DNA of 64,000 nt from contig JALIZF010001883.1 in NCBI GenBank assembly GCA_029948255.1, forward strand, positions 1,054,001-1,118,000, given 5' to 3'. Shown piece by piece: positions 21,701 to 32,124 of the stretch. The number at the start of each line of letters is the position of its first letter. Position 1 is the stretch's first letter. A program made the position numbers and the translations under genes. Source of the stretch: Telmatactis stephensoni. Lineage: Eukaryota > Cnidaria > Anthozoa > Actiniaria > Isophelliidae. Under the pieces are notes generated by a model. That model saw nothing but the letters and a program-made list of their open reading frames with translations. It made no database searches and had not been told where the DNA came from.

Positions 21701-24533
21701 CAAGTTTATGGCGATGGATGATTTTGCGCCTGCAGTATACCTATAGTATCTAATCAGCAGCGGTATGTTAACTACTGACATGAGCTGTGTCAGCCACGTG
21801 GGCTCTCTTCGTTTCTGAACGTCTTTTACAAAGGTAGGTTGCGAAGTTTATCATGTTAAATTCTGCTTTTTTCGCCTCGTGGGAGTATTCATCAAGGTCA
21901 TAATCGTTTCATCGATGTTTCTAGAGGAAGACAGTGTGCGTTTATGAGTCTTTCAGCTTTGTTATGTGCCAATTCGTGCGATATTTTGACGTGGACAACC
22001 GAAACTATCGATGGAATTCTAATCGAAGGAGATGCTATGTACCTAAAAGCTTTTGAAGAAGGCTCTATACCCGATGAAGAGACGATTTCCTTGAACTATC
22101 TGCATGATCGAGTCTTTTCTTCAACGACAAGAACAGCCATACAGGGACAGCGAAAGCATAGCCAAACTATTGACTTGTGTCAACAACTTAATACGGCAAA
22201 TACTTATGAAAATAAATCGCCCAACGTGGCACAAAATCGAAAACAAACGTTCAATGAGACAAATACATAACAAAGCTGAAAGACTCATAAAAGCACACTG
22301 TCTTCCTCTAGAAATCACCTTGATGAATACTCCCACGAGCAAAAAAAGTAGAATACTCCATTTTCGAGTTCCTCTTTGCTCAGGCTAAGCCTCGATTACG
22401 CGAAATTTATTCCATAGAAATTTAGCAACAGTCCGATGGAATGCAATGAACAAACAAAGAGAATACTTTAGAATTCCACGGTTTTTTTTACTAAAATTCA
22501 TGAATATTTTACTTGGATTCGAGGCTTAGCCTGAGCAAAGAGGAACTCGAAACTGGTCTATTTAACATGATAAACTTCAAAACCTACCTTAGCTTGCTAA
22601 GACGTCGAGAAATGGAAAGTATATACAGCTGTTAGTTTCTCTAGCTCAGCTATTATTGGTAGTTTTTCAAATTTGACAACATGACGCCTAGCAAAAAACG
22701 GAAATGATTTTACTTTATCCTTAAACCGACAACACTGCTTATTAGACTACCCATTTGCGCATTGTGTAGATGATTCAAAAACTAGAACAAAAATTGAGAT
22801 TTTACTAAAAACAAAAACAACTTGGCTAATGTTATTCGAAACATTCTAATATAGGCAAAAAAGGAAATTTAAACGTACATGTATTGACTAGCACTTTACA
22901 TCGATTTATTTCAATCAAAACATTTTACGATTCAGATTTCGCCGCAGCACTTCACTTTCGATAGAAACGGCTAGTTATTAATTTGCAAACGATCCGCATC
23001 TCAAACTTTCATACGAAAAAACAATCATATTCCTAAAGACATTCAAATTACAACTTTCTGCTATAACTATAGTCGTTAAATTACCTTGTACTGTGACAGT
23101 TGCATAGGCCGTTGCTTCACCAGGGAAGATGTTTTGCGCTGTACATTTGTAAGTGCCCTGGTCACTCTTCGACACATTTCTTATTAACAGACCACCATTG
23201 ACATCAACAATATGTCGTTCGGACAATGGAAAAGACGAGTTGACTTTTTCCCACGTTACTTTTGGAGCTGGAAAACCTTGAACTCCACAATATAAAGACA
23301 CCATTTCACTTTCGTTGACTACAACGGACCTGGGAGGAATGGAAATCCTAGCGGCTGACACCTCTTTTCCAGGTTCGCCTTTTTCACCTTTAAGACCAGG
23401 CTTACCCTGAAGACCAGACACATCCCTAGGTCCTAAAGCTTTTAGCAAAGTCTTTAGGTCGTTAACTGTAAGTTTGCATTTTTTACAGGAAGGACCAGGT
23501 GGTCCGTGTTTGCCTACAGGACCTCTGGGTCCAGTGCGACCTGGTAGACCTCTTTTTCCTTGTGGTCCTGCTCTTCCAGTTCTTCCTCTTCGTCCTCGTG
23601 GACCTCGTATACAAATCTTGTTGTTTACACAGGTTCGCGTCTTAAGTAAAAGCTGCAGCTGTTTGGAGACTTCGTTTCGAAGGAATTCAACGTTGATTTG
23701 GAGGTTCGGTGGTGACTTTGGTAGTTTACCAGACACTTGTTGAGTGTTTTGTGCTCGTCGAATCCTCCGTAGAAATACTAAGAATCATGTCAGAAAAAAT
23801 GTCATACACATTTCCAAATTGTTGAGGGTTGGGGGGGGGGGGGGAGAAGGGTTGGGGGGGGGGGGGAGAGAAGGGTTGGGGGGAAGGGGGGTGAGAGTAC
23901 TCCAAATATTTCTTTTCTATGGATATGCGCGTTGCATCAGCATCCGGTTTTAAGCTATTCGGTAAAACCAGTTTGGTGTTAAAGTTGAACTTTACGATGA
24001 CAAGACTAAAATAATCTTCAGTCAACATGTGCACTTTTCCTCTCCTGGAAATTATTAGTGTTTCAACTATTTCCGGCTTTCGGTCTGATCCGTAGCACTG
24101 CATGTGCGGCAACCATTTCAGCTACCATATTTAATAGCTAAGAAGCAATGAGAAAAAGTTAAGCTGGTTGTTTGTGAGTGTGTGATTTTTCATTTTTGTG
24201 TATTTCTATCTTTTTGAATACTGGACTCTGTTTGAATATTTACACACAAAAAATTGACCTAGTCAGTAAAGCGGAAGTGATCATGTACTGACTGCACATA
24301 ATTGTCGTTGAAATTCCTTGTGCTTTATTTGTATGTAACTTACCTTCTTCGTTTCCACCTCTTTTTTGATTTTGTTCTTTCACAATCTGTTTCATCAAAC
24401 CTTCAATCTTTACACTGTGTGTGTAAAGTGTCCATTGGATTTGAATAACAAACCCAATGCAAGTCAGGACAACGACAAAAACAGCGAAGTACCGTTGAAA
24501 ATGTCCAGGATATAAGTCTTGTATTCTTTTCAT
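15737..24533 (-). CDS. Type II membrane collagen-Ig-C-type lectin receptor, five exons
   Basis: Exons: 24344-24533, 23085-23777, 20156-20710, 16020-16232, 15737-15933. All four introns are phase 1, giving 615 residues. Residues 1-16 are cytoplasmic and 17-38 are a membrane helix with no cleavage site, so type II. Cysteine-flanked collagen triplets sit at 122-160 (13 GXY, very basic) and 185-202 (6 GXY). The Ig domains have C227/W239/C275, C319/W331/C382 and C418/W428/C461. The C-type lectin domain (484-611) has WIGL, EPN (575-577) and WND (596-598), the calcium site of mannose-type binding. It is probably a trimeric cell-surface receptor for sugars, comparable in plan to scavenger receptor/collectin COLEC12, but with Ig domains added. 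ATG 24533 is the first methionine after an in-frame stop. The weakest junction is the exon 3 donor (GTATCA), chosen because only phase 1 keeps the lectin frame. Intron 3 contains a transposon. Confidence 0.82.
15959..15984. repeat. (GGAC)n microsatellite in lectin intron 4
   Basis: Six to seven GGAC units with CGAA-type flanks lie in the 86-bp intron between the two lectin-domain exons. The intron is otherwise very short. Related CGAA repeats occur in another intron of the gene, at 20965-21066. Confidence 0.8.
16330..16440 (+). promoter_or_regulatory. Twin palindromes and CCAAT boxes upstream of YR gene
   Basis: Two copies of the palindrome TTTTCACATGTGAAAA start about 50 bp apart (near 16328 and 16379). 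CCAAT-type boxes occur near 16355, 16400 and 16430. The palindromes could be recombinase binding sites or promoter elements for the gene starting at 16496. Confidence 0.4.
16496..17713 (+). CDS. Crypton-type tyrosine recombinase
   Basis: The open frame encodes 405 residues. The N-terminal part (~12-130) is a helical SAM-like DNA-binding region. The catalytic part (~136-345) shows the tyrosine-recombinase set: R175 (FFGLRGCQEH), H305 and R308 (TNHSGRKR), H331 (SGHKN) and the nucleophile Y340 (SLNNY). This class makes or seals DNA through a 3'-phosphotyrosine link. Related domains sit in vertebrate KIAA1958, QRICH1 and ZMYM2-4. The start at 16496 (ATGGCGGAAGC) is the first methionine. The frame ends early: in the +1 frame after ~17690 a basic tail continues and ends in a conserved-looking acidic ESDSE at ~17803, so a one-base deletion near 17690 has removed ~30 tail residues. 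The catalytic domain is unaffected. Confidence 0.85.
   Translation: MAEASSRFVSVDSSVEEFINRQQNKNTLSKTQRDISLLEKFLSSNNERKNIEEIEPKELDNYIANFLLQVRKKDREQYEPSSLRAFISSFDRYLRKHDYSSTIIEGKEFKKTKEVLVAKQKELKKAGKGNKPNAARTLTDEEVDILYGQGLLGCSTSESLINTLWLNNTQFFGLRGCQEHRDMRWGDIVEKTSANGSLYLEYNERQTKTRTGADPKDSRKVKPKMFAVQGSERNPLQAYQLYASKRPEDMRKPDSPFYLSINHTKNAESTKPWFKSAPMGVNKLNSLMKTMAMKAGLNAENLTNHSGRKRMIQRLNNEGVPPTHIMQISGHKNIQSLNNYSSLSEQQQRNISDILSYQGPSSSSQTSVSNALTMNTSNTVQNERLQQPLALFQAAQFKEEHSIFP
18204..20155. other. Remainder of lectin intron 3
   Basis: No exon recognised. About 18470-18535 resembles a LINE or SINE 3' end finishing in (ATT)n. At 18640-18910 a block shares ~45 bp (TTCCCGCCATTTTCTGTTA... GGACGCGCGCGT) with 41847-41898, so it is a dispersed non-coding repeat. 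A TGACGTCA lies near 18693. Confidence 0.4.
20965..21066. repeat. (CGAA)n microsatellite in lectin intron 2
   Basis: About 24 CGAA/CAAA tetranucleotides, interrupted by a short inversion near 20990 (CGTTCG). It lies ~250 bp from the start of the second Ig exon. A shorter CGAA tract is at 21545-21608. Confidence 0.85.
21290..21530 (+). mobile_element. Possible solo LTR
   Basis: The segment has an AATAAA signal followed by ~50 bp ending near CCTCCACAG, and a preceding region resembling an LTR U3/R layout. I cannot identify its left border or a target duplication, so this is tentative. Confidence 0.2.
21826..22597. repeat. Nested inverted-repeat unit with a duplicated protein-coding fragment
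   Basis: Outer arms match at 21826-21860 and 22562-22594 (AAGTTTATCATGTTAAA-type). Inner arms match at about 21862-21970 and 22258-22352, and a third pair at 22363-22395 and 22512-22545 (CGAGTTCCTCTTTGCTCAGG). The inner arm includes a coding-like stretch, so the same peptide start (SRGRQCAFMSLSALLC) is readable on both strands. It sits in intron 2 of the lectin gene. Confidence 0.7.
21923..22270 (+). pseudogene. Fragment of a transposon-encoded protease-like protein
   Basis: The plus frame reads RGRQCAFMSLSALLC, then TWTTETIDGILIEGDAMY. This resembles a GxQC-start cysteine-protease/OTU-like segment found in large transposon proteins of invertebrates. It is short, has no splice context and lies inside an inverted repeat, so it is a relic. 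The family assignment is tentative. Confidence 0.3.
23829..23897 (+). repeat. G-run cluster in lectin intron 1
   Basis: Four or more runs of 6-16 G on the plus strand, separated by AGAAGGGTT-type spacers, could form G-quadruplexes on the non-template strand of the lectin gene. It lies ~50-120 bp upstream of exon 2. Confidence 0.8.
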
Positions 24534-24789
24534 GATGGAATGTCGGTATGTTGTACGTTGTCGTGGTTGTCTTTTTGTCCTTGAAGAGCTTCCTCTTTGT
24601 TCTTTGACTGTCTACCGTCGCTTGCACGATTTAAACTCGTAAGCAATTTAACCCCTAGACGACTAAGGTCTGCTAGCTATTTTGGCCACTTTTCAAACAG
24701 GAAAATGATCTAAATAAAATTATTATTTCGCTGCGTTGTCAAGGAAATTGTTGCTGGTTCAAAACACTGAAGGCTTGCTGTCGGACAAC

Positions 24790-25155
24790 ATTGCCTGAGT
24801 TTATACGGGTGCCATTGTTTTGCCAGATGGACGTTTTTCGCTGTACATTTGTAAGTGCCCTGATCACTCTTTGATACATTTCTAATTAACAGACCACCAC
24901 TGACGTCATTAATATGTCGTTGTGACAATGCAAAAGACGAGTTGACTTTTTCCCACTTTTCTTTTGAAGATGGAAAACTTTTAGCTTTATAAAGACACCA
25001 TTTTACTAATTCGTTGACTAAACGGACTTTGGAGGGATGGAAATGCTAGCGACAGACAACTCTTTTCGGGATTCGCCTTTTTGACGAGTCTTTAGCAAAG
25101 ACTTTAGCGAAGTCTTTAGGTCGTTGACTGTAATTTTGCATTTTTTGCAGGGGGA
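24790..25155 (-). pseudogene. Decayed copy of the lectin gene's collagen/Ig exon
   Basis: The minus strand reproduces exon 2 of the lectin gene from the CKKCK segment to the end of the first Ig domain (ND...GGLLIRNVSKSDQGTYKCTA is nearly identical). Most of the second collagen stretch is missing, the first Ig cysteine region is damaged, and frameshifts follow. No splice donor matches the functional exon. It lies 5' of exon 1 and shows that the module was once tandemly duplicated. Confidence 0.75.
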
Positions 25156-25676
25156 TCTGATGGAATTTTCATTGTTGTACATTTCTGTAGCTGTTTTTGT
25201 CCGGTTGAGCTTTGCCTTTGCTTCTTAGCAGTCTACAAGCGCGCTACAAGGAGAACATCGACATTGATAGTGCGCTATCAAATTATATTTTGTAAGCAAT
25301 ACATCCCTAATTGACTGAATGACAAGGTGATAGAGAACGTCCTTACTATGTGGTCATTAATGCGGTAAATTTGTTAACATCTTCGGGACTTGGTACGTGC
25401 AGTCCTGGAACCCTTGAAAAGGATGTCTTTTAGAAGGTTTTTCCGGAAGTTAAAATATATAATGCTGATTGGTCAAACAAATAAATTAAGGTAATAACGT
25501 CGACCAATCAGAAATAAGAGAAAACATTAAACTAACAGACAACGGCACTATAGTGGTAATCTTTCTGGAAAGTATCGTTTACAGTAGCGACGCAAGCACA
25601 AGTACAAGGAACGTACGTCTGAGACTAAATCTTGCACGGATTGCATGCTTTAGAAGTCAAAACTCGTCCAAATTAC

Positions 25677-26018
25677 CTTGATAATTCTGGAATCCACTAC
25701 AGAACGAGACGACAGATCGATGCGTGATTACGTTTTTTGCGCGCGATGTATGATTGCATAACAAGCCTTGTCTACCTCCTTGATACCCGTCACTAGCTGG
25801 CATTGTGTTTCTGCGGATTCTGCCGAAGATGTTTGTGCTCTTCACTGTAGGTACACACAGTAACTTGTAAGTGTTTGCTTTCTCTAGAACATTGCAAAGG
25901 GAGACCTCTTGGCTTGGAAAATGTTCAGCAATCCCTGATTCAAGTTTTACGGCTTCTTCTACTTTTAGTGATGGATACGCGGCATCAAATGCAAGACATT
26001 CGCATACTTGAGTGATAT
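25677..26018 (-). CDS. Orphan phase-1 exon of unknown protein
   Basis: A 342-bp segment is open throughout between an acceptor (CTCCTCTTTAG) and a donor (CAAG|GTAATT), phase 1 at both ends, encoding ~114 residues. It starts ITQVCECLAFDAAYPSLKVE and ends SFCSGFQNYQ, with six cysteines. I recognise no family. Its phase would join in frame to exon 2 of the lectin gene just downstream on the same strand, so it could be an alternative 5' part or a leftover of the duplicated neighbour. No start codon or signal peptide is present. Confidence 0.4.
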
Positions 26019-26182
26019 CTAAAGAGGAGAAAATGATTTAAAATATAGTTGAAACCTCTCAAATGTTGTTGTATAAAAATATCGTTCTTTTAGATCAAAT
26101 AAATAATATACAACAACATTTGAGAGGTTTCAACTATATTTTTTTAAAATCATTTTCTCCTCTTTAGATATCACTCAAGTAT
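26004..26182. repeat. 70-bp inverted repeat duplicating a splice acceptor
   Basis: Arms 26004-26073 and 26109-26182 are near-perfect reverse complements, differing by a 4-bp A/T indel, around a 35-bp spacer. The left arm contains the acceptor and first 15 bases of the orphan exon, so the same acceptor and exon start also exist on the plus strand, facing the F-box gene ~120 bp away. Confidence 0.9.
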
Positions 26183-26305
26183 AGCTTGGGTTCCCTGTGC
26201 ATGCTCTGCGAGTTTGCGGAGGGCGCGGAGGAGGCTACTGGCTGGGCTGCCTGTGGAATTATCAACTAGGCCCAGTCTTTCCCTGCTCGAATACTCAAAG
26301 TTTGA

Positions 26306-29300
26306 ATGAAACCAAACATGGAGGAAGTTCTGTCGTTCCAACAAGGACCTCTTATTGCTGATATTGCTGCTCAGGTGTTTTCTTTTTTATCTGTGGTAGA
26401 CAAACAAAATGTAGCCCAAGTTTGTCGCTACTGGCGTTGTATAGTTTACTTGCCTCGCCTTTGGAAAAACGTGATTGCAGAGCTACCTCTAAATCCTTCA
26501 CATGAGTTGATAGAAAGCTTTAGAGTACGTAGAATTGTACATGTAACCTGCCTAAGATCAACAGAAGAATATTTATCAGATGTATTTACGACTGTTCCTA
26601 ACTTGAATCACCTCAATATCATTGGATGCCCTCTAGTCAGTGAAAGATTTCTTGTGAAGATGATACCGAACTTGTTGTGTTTGGAACATCTTGCTTTTCG
26701 TCGTTGTCGTCAAATCACTAATAAGCTACTTAGGGCTATAGGTGATTCTTGCCTACCCAAGACTCTGAAAAGTTTTGCTCTTGAAGACTGTGAATATGTC
26801 ACACATGTTGGATTCAAAGCTTTAGTTAAAAAGTTGTCTGGGCTGGAGACCCTAGACTTGACCTGGTGTGTAAAACTGAACAATTCTTGTTTGCAAATTT
26901 TGTCAGATTCTTGTCCAAAACTGACTTATTTAAAAATACAGAGCTGTGACTGGGTTACTTATACAGGCTTAGAATTTGTTGCTAAGAAACTCAAAAACAT
27001 TAAAAGTTTGGACTTGACGCATTGCTATGGTGTCACTGATGCATCATTGAAACTTATAGCTGACAATTTGGATCTGCAACATTTGTTTATCAAAGAAATT
27101 CCCAACCTAGCCCTACAAACTGCAGATTACATTGCTAGTCGCCTTACAGGACTGAAAAGCTTATCTTTTGGTGGTGAAGAATGGATGGTAAATGACCCCA
27201 ACTATGTTAACTTTGAGAATGTTAAACTGTTGTTTCAAGGAGTATCAAAGTTGGAAGAGTTAGAATACTTGGCTATTAATGTATATGAGGGGTGTTTTGA
27301 TGAATCAACAAGACTGCATATTGTTTCATCACTGAAGAAATTGCCAAAGTTGAAATCCCTTGACCTAGGAACCATTAAAAGCACAAATGATGACACCTGG
27401 ATTGAGCTAGCTAATTCTCTCCTGAATATGCAGATGTTATCCTTTTGTTCACACCAAGTTAAAGATGCTGGTATATCTGCACTGTGCTCCAAATTAAAGA
27501 ATTTGAAAGATTTGGATTTGAGTTGCTGTGGCTTAACAGACAAAGGTCTTGAAGGATTTGCATCCAAATGCGTGAAGTTAAAAAGTTTTAATTTGACTTG
27601 TGAAAATATCACAGATGCTGGGGTCAAACATCTTATAAGCAATTTTAGTTCCCTGACCAGTCTAGTTTTAGTGGCTTGCAGTCTTAATGATTTAGATATG
27701 GAACTCCTCACACTTGGTATGCCTCAGCTTGTACAACTTGATCTTCTAAACTGCAGGAACATAAAAGACCAAGGTTTGTAATAAAACATTTAAGTAATGA
27801 TCAATTCAGGAATGGATTAGCTTCCTTTACATGCAGCCATTTTTTGTCTCACTTTTTTGTCTTGGACCAAGACAAAAAATGTCTACAAAAGAGGCTAGGG
27901 ATGAAATAAAATTTGTAACACCAAATATAAAGATAAATAGATAGAGATAGAGCCTAGCCCTTTGCCCTTATTTACTCCTTATTTACTTCAATCAAGGGCC
28001 ATTGTTCAAAACTTCAATAGGTGATCTCTCTTTTTTTATTTGTTACAAGTTCTATTCATCCCTTGTTGTATTTTTATACACCAGCTCAGCCCAAACTAGT
28101 TCACTGACTTAGTCTCCTTCAAAAATTAATTCAGTTAATAATCAATTTGTTAAGTTCTAACATCACACAAAGGGCTATATATTTTTGAATTGCTCTATTT
28201 ATGACCACATATATTGGAGGGTAACAAAACAGCAATAGCACAAAGAAAATTGAGATAACCGTACCAGTGGATAGCAGTAACAGTCATCAAATGCAATAAA
28301 TAAATAAAACATTGTAATTAGTATAGGTAATCATACAGTTTCTAGTTCAATTTGGGATTAATTCACATGAGTGTGTTTTTTGAAGAGTATCAAAATTGCA
28401 CAAGCCCATAGGGTGAGTGCCATTTGAGCTCTTTGAAAAACACACTAGTGTGAATAAATTCCAAAATATTTTACTATAAGCTGTATGATTACCTATTAAT
28501 AATTAATATACATGAAAAAATTAGAGAAAACAAATGGTGATTTTTCAAGAAAAATGAATAAAATCTTGAAAGAAGAAATTTTAGGGCGCATGGTTGTTGA
28601 GATGTGATGGTGTCAGTAGTGTGCCGCACAAGTCATCAAAAATTAGATTTAACTGACAACCATATTCTCAAAATTTTTGCCATTTTTTCAGACACGTTCT
28701 TTAATGAGCAAAAAACTCTGTAATAATTGTCAATGTTTACAATAGCAGAATAAAGAAAAATTGATCTTAATAAACTCAAATGCAATTTGCACTGTATGAC
28801 AGCTTTTCTGCACTGTGTTACACTTGAACTGCTGTTCTCGACCAATAAGAATTGAGCAATTTTTTCATGTATATTATTATAAAATAAATGTGCTTGTTAC
28901 ACATTGATACATCTTGTATGTTGAGGCCAAGCTACATGTACTTAATATTAAGTTTTCATAGCAGAGGAAATTTTGTTCTAATGTCTGTTTTTTGCTAGCA
29001 GATGATTCTGTCCCCCTCATTAACAAATTGGGATGGATGCAAACTAAGATTATTAGATGACTGACTAATAAGGTACTAAAGACTATTAATTGGCTTCAAA
29101 ACTCTGAGCTCTTGTTTCTTTTGATTCCATTACTTTAGGTGCAATTCTGATTGGTAAACACCTGAAGAACCTGTGCCATTTGACATTGACATCTACCAAG
29201 ATTCAAGATACAGGTTTTGTATTTGTTTCCCAAAACCTCACAAAGTTACAAACGTTTGCTGTTGGCAAGTGTTACATATCAGATGAAGCATTCATTGAAG

Positions 29301-29575
29301 GCTCAATGTCACTTGGGAAGCTCAAAGACTTTGAATTTGGGTCAGACAAGACTACAGATAAAGGGCTTGAAAAAGCAGTTCTGCATTTGTCAGGTTTGGC
29401 AGAGATGACATTGATCTCTACTGACTGTGTAACTTTGTATGGTATTGAGACTATTGTAAATGGTCTTCCACATCTGAATCATTTAGGGATAGAGGGTTGT
29501 GGACAGTTTACTCCTGAATCAGTTCAGCACTTAGAAAGGAATGCAAAGGCTAAGATCTCTGTATTTATGGGCTGA
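26306..29575 (+). CDS. F-box and leucine-rich-repeat protein (FBXL type), two exons
   Basis: Exon 1 is 26306-27773 (donor CAAG|GTTTGT) and exon 2 is 29139-29575 (acceptor CTTTAG), joined in phase 1, giving 634 residues. An F-box at ~14-58 (GPLIADIAAQVFSFL... VCRYWRCI... LWKNV) should bind Skp1. From ~95 to the end are about 18-20 cysteine-containing leucine-rich repeats of ~26 residues (for example LETLDLTWCVKLNNSCL, IKSLDLTHCYGVTDASL). These form the substrate-recognition solenoid. The product is therefore likely the receptor subunit of an SCF ubiquitin ligase; the substrate is unknown. A second methionine at residue 5 is an alternative start. The 1.37-kb intron carries a MITE. The repeats are continuous across the junction (KDQG-AILIGKHLKNL), which supports the splice. 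Confidence 0.88.
28317..28503. mobile_element. Foldback MITE in the F-box gene intron
   Basis: Long imperfect inverted arms: ATTAGTATAGGTAATCATAC at the left and its complement at the right end. Inside these, TTCACATGAGTGTGTTTTT pairs with AAAAACACACTAGTGTGAA. About 187 bp, no coding capacity. Confidence 0.75.
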
Positions 29576-29789
29576 GGAATATTATAGAGTAATATTCTTA
29601 ACCTATGAAATAGAAATAAGATATTCAGGGCTGTACCCTAGCAGTGACCAGGTGCCTGAGGTGATTAACATTTAGTCTTAGATGACTGAAAACAAAGTAT
29701 GCTTTTATGGTATGGAGCCAAAGAGCACCCTGATATTTGTTAGATCACAGCCTTGATATTATATTTTTATTATTTGCTTTTGTCCGTGT

Positions 29790-30367
29790 ATACCATAAAC
29801 TGCAGCTTAGAAGCACTGGACTTATAGCTATTTGCACAAACATTGACCTTTTCAAAATCATCCAACCTAGAAGCTGAGACCGAAATGACTCCTGGGTACA
29901 CTAGTAACATTTAGATTTTCATATATTTTATCTATGAATTCACCTCATAATCGTGTTCCTAATACCCAAAGATTGCTTCAGTCACTGTTTGAAACGTCAA
30001 CGTACACGCGCTTCTTTAAAATCATCTAATCAACAGATTTCCCAATGTTCCTTTCGGTCTCAGCTTCTATGTTTTGAAAGGACCAATGTTTGTGCAATTA
30101 GCTATATACAACTTCATAAGGGGTTTTGGATGGAGGGGGCTTATAATCGAGACTAAAAAAACGTTTCAAAATGAGCTACAGCAGTGTTGATCGAAATACG
30201 TTTTACATTTACTGTTTTTTATTAAACATCATGTTAAATCGAATTCATTTCAATATTCGAAAGAGAGGGCCTTATATCGGGGGGGGGGGGGGGCTTATAA
30301 TCGGATGCATTTGTTTACAAGTAGGTGGGCCTATAACCGAAGGCTTTTAAGCAGTGGTTTATGGTAT
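29790..30367. mobile_element. Imperfect inverted-repeat element
   Basis: Ends ATACCATAAACTGC and GCAGTGGTTTATGGTAT pair. Internally, AGCTATTTGCACAAACATTG pairs with its counterpart near 30085, and AGAAGCTGAGACCGAAA with 30054-30070. The right part repeats GGGCTTATAATCG three times, once with a 16-base G-run (30280). Non-coding. Confidence 0.6.
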
Positions 30368-31134
30368 TATTGTCAGAGTGATTTATTTGCTAAAGTGTAA
30401 TAGTCAAATAGACACAAAAGAAAACAATATAATTTGTGTATTTGCCGAAAGTCTATTCCTATGATGCACAATTTCGATCTAAATTTCGTTTAAGATAGCT
30501 TTCTATGGCTAAGTAAAACCACGAGTAAGAAATATACAATGAATAGGCAATCTCAAGAATGTTGGCCATTTTGATAAATGCATTTATATAAATACAAAGT
30601 ACTGTATGGAAGTATAGAACTGAAGTTTGTAGACCATAACTAAAGGTACTCTTACAATATTTTCATGATAATATATTTTCCTATACTTTGTATAAGAAAA
30701 ATTAAGTTTACACTAGAAACTTTTGCATTTACATGTAAACTGAAAGAAAATATATTTTTTTACGTTAGCCCAAAAATGTGTTACCTCATAAAAAAACACC
30801 AACCGGCTTCTTGAGATGGGCTATATATTGAATCAAATCGTATGAATTAAAATGAACAATCCATGTATCATTTATCTGTGAAATTAAGAACATGCCCCCA
30901 CCCCCACCCTGGTCAGTAAAATTGACCTTACAGATGGGGTATATAAGGCTGACCCCAAATCGTAAAAAGTAACTAATAATATGAAATATTTTTATATTTT
31001 CTTTAACAAACCAGCATTATAAGAGGATGATTTCATCAATTGTTATTAGACAGATCAAGCATCAAGTACATGGGAAGCGGCAGAGGGTCACATGACCTAC
31101 TTTTTTCGCGCTTGGCGTTGCGCGTTTAGCACTC

Positions 31135-31430
31135 AAACGAGAGAATAATCACTTTTGGCCTTTCACCGCTATGGTCCGGGTTCGAGTCCCAGCTCGAACG
31201 CCTGGATCATATGTGAATTGAGTTTGTTTGATGTGTTGTTCTCTACCATGCCACGAGGGTTTTTATCCGGGTTCTCCGGTTTTTCCTCCCTCGGCGGCAA
31301 AAATCAACATGTGAGTCGAGTGATTATTTACAAAATACTTAATTTAGAGGTAGTGAGTGTGTGAGTACAGTGTCCCCCAATTAGTGCGCAAGCGCTAGAA
31401 GACTTGGACACTTAAATAAACAGTTATTTT
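31135..31430 (+). mobile_element. tRNA-derived SINE
   Basis: Contains a polymerase III B-box (GGTTCGAGTCCC, 31179-31190). A conserved-looking body follows (CCGGGTTCTCCGG, GGCAAAAATCAACATGTGAG), then a tail GTGTCCCCCAATTAG... GACACTTAAATAAACAG. Parts of the body recur at 37590-37680 and the tail at 58650-58705, showing it is a dispersed family. Confidence 0.65.
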
Positions 31431-32124
31431 TCACGTTGCGGCAAACGCCAAATGACCAACTCTCGCGTTGAAATCGCAACGCCTGAGACGCAAAATAACC
31501 CACGGATTTGCAAACCACGAGTTAAAAAGGAGGTTACGTGATTGTCTGCCATCATTATTGATTGGATTGACACCTTCATATAAAGGGTCCTTTGTTTTGG
31601 CACTCGGAGGTCCTTTGTTGGTAAACATTACATCATGATATATAAAAAACATCTATAAACTAGATTTGTGGAACCATTTAAAATTATGCATTGTTGGATT
31701 AGATTCTTTAAGTTAACAACGTCTTTGCCAGTACTTACCTGGTCATGATTGCAATGAAATTTAATATAGTAGAATGGGATTATTCCAAGCTTGAGGCTTA
31801 TTGTAACCGAACAGGGATAGGGTGGAGATTTTTTGCATTGGTCCAAGAAGATAAAAATTAAAAATTGGTGCTACATTCATTGGTGTTATATTCTGCAATA
31901 AAGAGGCTTTAATTTGCACTGTTGTATATAGATCAAATGGGTAATAAATATTTCAAATACAAAAATCGCTATTAAAAGAATTTAATTTATTATAAAACCT
32001 TCCATTCGTTGTGCGGCAAATGACAACTGTTTTAGAGATTCCAATATTTCGTCGTCAATGTTGATTAGAGCAAATTGAAATTAACCGGCTCACCTAAGGA
32101 TTTTGATTACCTTAAATTAACTAT

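Noticed and set aside
27235..27711. 158-residue minus frame opposite the F-box gene
   Set aside because: Antisense shadow of leucine-rich repeats.
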